From Marinomonas sp. MED121 (GTDB lineage Bacteria; Pseudomonadota; Gammaproteobacteria; Pseudomonadales; Marinomonadaceae): a stretch of 64,000 bases of DNA. Where the stretch lies: positions 314,765 to 378,764 of the forward strand of contig NZ_CH672431.1 of NCBI RefSeq assembly GCF_000153025.1. Direction: 5' to 3'. Under the pieces are notes generated by a model. The model saw only the letters and a list, made by a program, of their open reading frames with translations. It did no database searches and was not told the DNA's origin. Below are positions 63,989 to 64,000 of this stretch, piece after piece (the stretch's first letter is position 1; every line of letters begins with the position of its first letter). The position numbers were made by a program, and so were the translations under genes.

Positions 63989-64000
63989 TAGAATTCCTCT

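Noticed and set aside
1..64000. CRISPR array, tRNA, rRNA, IS element or prophage
   Set aside because: No direct-repeat array, cloverleaf, rRNA signature, transposase or integrase was recognised on reading.

Overview
The window reads as a chromosomal stretch of a marine gammaproteobacterium, most likely an Oceanospirillales member close to Marinomonas. This is inferred from moderately AT-rich DNA, the gpmI-envC-ctpA-yibQ and rhodanese-grxC-secB blocks, three lipoprotein genes including an LpoB-type one, many c-di-GMP proteins, and ABC importers for amino acids, peptides and nucleosides. I saw no rRNA, tRNA, CRISPR array, transposase or integrase.

Layout. 1-4.6 kb: branched-chain amino acid importer livJHMGF (minus, livF cut by the window edge). 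4.9-10.3 kb: gpmI-envC-ctpA-yibQ (minus). 10.4-17.2 kb: a probable lysine/pipecolate catabolic block (LysR, amaA-like oxidase, amaB/ALDH7, divergent LysR, short DUF1338 enzyme of the HglS family) plus a lipoprotein, sitting between gpmI and the rhodanese gene. 17.3-22.2 kb: rhodanese-grxC-secB, then an unlisted 45-codon gene overlapping a three-lipoprotein operon (COG3014-like, LpoB-like, LPP20-like). 22.2-29.5 kb: MFS exporter, small membrane protein, EAL-CBS-GGDEF protein, HTH protein, and a dual-Cache membrane sensor with no output domain. 29.5-35.5 kb: peptide ABC importer with YejA/B/E-like parts and separate OppD/OppF ATPases. 35.7-40.4 kb: two MFS transporters, PBP4-type DacB and a TetR regulator. 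40.5-42.7 kb: an unusual trpBA pair behind a palindromic operator shared with tetR. 42.8-49.9 kb: PepSY-flavodoxin-reductase fusion with its DUF2271 partner, then two more c-di-GMP proteins. 50-54.5 kb: trpR-trpE-trpG with a visible TrpR operator, disrupted downstream by a cargo insertion. 54.6-64 kb: Gfo/Idh/MocA oxidoreductase, then a nucleoside salvage operon (BMP binding protein, ABC transporter, cdd, purine nucleoside phosphorylase, deoC, deoB).

The most notable structure is at 50.07-52.40 kb. The intact trpG (ending at 52073) is followed by its terminator, two genes unrelated to tryptophan (a beta-barrel outer-membrane protein and a membrane protein resembling putative phage abortive-infection proteins), and then a second copy of the last ~100 codons of trpG with a homologous terminator. 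By hand count the two copies differ at 17 of 278 aligned bases, yet encode identical residues apart from the last codon. This is the footprint expected when incoming DNA inserts into the 3' part of a gene and supplies a replacement 3' end, leaving the old end as a relic. No recombinase lies inside, so it may be a minimal or decayed cassette.

Start codons were re-chosen from ribosome-binding sites in about a dozen genes; the reasons are in each entry.
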